DNA of 6,316 bases from Pseudomonadota bacterium (GTDB taxonomy: Bacteria > Pseudomonadota > Alphaproteobacteria > Rhizobiales > Devosiaceae). A program made the translations under genes and the position numbers. Below, piece after piece: positions 5,764 through 6,316 of the stretch. The stretch lies in the NCBI GenBank assembly GCA_023433985.1, contig JAEYTN010000237.1, forward strand, positions 1 to 6,316, in the 5' to 3' direction. The notes under the pieces were generated by a model. It made no database searches and was not told the DNA's origin. It worked only from the letters and a program-made list of their open reading frames with translations. Within the stretch, counting starts at the first letter, position 1. Every line of letters starts with the position of its first letter.

Positions 5764-5796
5764 CTGACAGTTTCGCGCCACCCCGTCCGCTAGGGT
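5764..5796 (+). promoter_or_regulatory. Possible promoter of the VOC gene
   Basis: TAGGGT (5791-5796) is a plausible -10 element 28 bp before the ATG. CTGACA (5764-5769) is a five-of-six match to a -35 element, but the 21-bp spacer is too long for a standard promoter. The -10 may therefore work with a poor -35 or with an activator. Confidence 0.25.
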
Positions 5797-5824
5797 CCTT
5801 CCAACGACAACGAAGGAGAGACCG

Positions 5825-6253
5825 ATGTCCACCGACCCCAAGAAGTCCATCCTCCGCGGGCTCACGACCGTCGCCTACAGGGCCGATGACTGGGCCGCAG
5901 CCAAGGCATGGTACACCGAGTTCCTCGGCCTCGAGCCCTACTTCGACCGGCCGGGCTACGCGGAATTCCGCGTCGGCGACCATGAGCATGAGCTCGGCAT
6001 CCTCGACGCCAGGTTTATCGACATGCTGGGCGGCCAGCAGGTGCCGGCCGAAGGCCGCAGCGGTTCGGTGGTCTACTGGCACGTCGATGATGTCGATGCC
6101 GCCATCGAGCGCGCCCTGGACCTCGGAGCCACGCTGCACCACCCGCCGCGCGATTTCGGCGAGGGCTTTATCGGCGCCAGCGTGGTCGACCCGTTCGGCA
6201 ACCTGCTGGGCTTCATGTACAACCCGCATTACCTCGAAATGCTGGAGCGCTGA
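5825..6253 (+). CDS. VOC-superfamily (glyoxalase/bleomycin resistance/dioxygenase fold) protein
   Basis: A 142-residue cytoplasmic protein with two beta-alpha-beta-beta-beta halves. The first runs from LRGLTTVAYRADDWAAAKAWYTEFLGL (10-36) to HELGILD (55-61); the second from GSVVYWHVDDVDAAIERALDLGA (80-102) to VVDPFGNLLGFMYNP (120-134). These are standard VOC signatures. Members are lyases, dioxygenases or drug-binding resistance proteins. By eye the usual metal ligands are mostly missing: threonine (T14 or T15) replaces the first-strand histidine, serine or valine (S81 or V82) the second-half histidine, and G129 the C-terminal glutamate; only E56 fits. A metal-free binding role is therefore more likely than glyoxalase or dioxygenase activity, though H53, H55 and H86 are nearby. 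AAGGAG (5813-5818), 6 nt before ATG, is a strong ribosome binding site. It is divergent from the DHA2 exporter, and a shared role in handling a toxic compound is possible but unproven. Confidence 0.93.
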   Translation: MSTDPKKSILRGLTTVAYRADDWAAAKAWYTEFLGLEPYFDRPGYAEFRVGDHEHELGILDARFIDMLGGQQVPAEGRSGSVVYWHVDDVDAAIERALDLGATLHHPPRDFGEGFIGASVVDPFGNLLGFMYNPHYLEMLER

Positions 6254-6272
6254 CGGCTTGCGGGAAGACCGG

Positions 6273-6303
6273 GACGGGGGTTCTCTGTGGCTCCCGTCAT
6301 TTT
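6273..6303 (+). terminator. Rho-independent terminator of the VOC gene
   Basis: GACGGGGG (6273-6280) and CTCCCGTC (6291-6298) form an 8-bp stem with one G-T pair and a 10-nt loop, followed by ATTTT (6299-6303). It starts 20 bp past the stop codon. Placement, GC-rich stem and T run all fit an intrinsic terminator. Confidence 0.6.
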
Positions 6304-6316
6304 CGGATTCCCGGTC

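Noticed and set aside
4166..5767. 533-codon plus-strand open frame antisense to the DHA2 exporter
   Set aside because: It is an extremely charged Arg/Glu/His-rich shadow, while the opposite strand encodes a 14-helix transporter with all expected motifs.
5660..6229. 190-codon N-terminal extension of the DHA2 exporter frame, as a possible fusion domain
   Set aside because: The extension is exactly antisense to the VOC gene, which has a strong ribosome binding site and clear VOC signatures. It has no homologous look of its own.
1..6316. Mobile element, CRISPR array, tRNA or rRNA
   Set aside because: No transposase-like protein, terminal repeats, spaced direct repeats or tRNA-like cloverleaf were seen on either strand. 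A covariance-model search would be the decisive check for small RNAs.

Overview
This is a 6.3 kb, GC-rich chromosomal stretch, most likely from an alphaproteobacterium, probably Hyphomicrobiales (Rhizobiales). That placement rests on base composition, codon use, general protein flavour and a short palindromic extragenic hairpin; no rRNA or other strong marker is present, so the genus is open. Seven genes are supported. No tRNA, rRNA, CRISPR array, transposase or prophage gene was seen, and no gap between genes exceeds 300 bases.

Left part (1-1900): the 5' part of a TetR-family repressor gene (minus strand, cut by the window edge) faces away from a Bcr/CflA-type MFS drug exporter (643-1851, plus strand). 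Between them, at 424-477, lie two perfect inverted repeats of the same TTGGACA-n4-TGTCCAA type inside a larger shared symmetry. This is a convincing operator for the repressor and suggests it controls both itself and the exporter. The exporter ends at a strong hairpin (1875-1898) that can terminate transcription from both directions.

Middle part (1900-4243, all minus strand): from right to left, a small lipoprotein (3748-4110), an old yellow enzyme-type NAD(P)H:flavin oxidoreductase of the YqjM/XenA class (2473-3597), and a small exported protein of unknown function (1920-2351). Gaps of 121-150 bp with hairpins suggest separate transcription units. A perfect 8-2-8 dyad (3647-3664) lies just upstream of the oxidoreductase and is a good candidate operator.

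Right part (4244-6316): a 14-helix DHA2-type MFS exporter resembling MdtD (minus strand) is divergent from a small VOC-superfamily protein (5825-6253, plus strand) that seems to lack the usual metal ligands, followed by a terminator-like hairpin.

Taken together, the window looks like an accessory detoxification neighbourhood: two drug or metabolite exporters, an ene-reductase acting on electrophiles, and a possible ligand-binding VOC protein, with at least one dedicated repressor. The families are known. The least described parts are the operator architecture, the dyad before the oxidoreductase and the two small exported proteins. I found no clear evidence for a wholly new multi-gene system.
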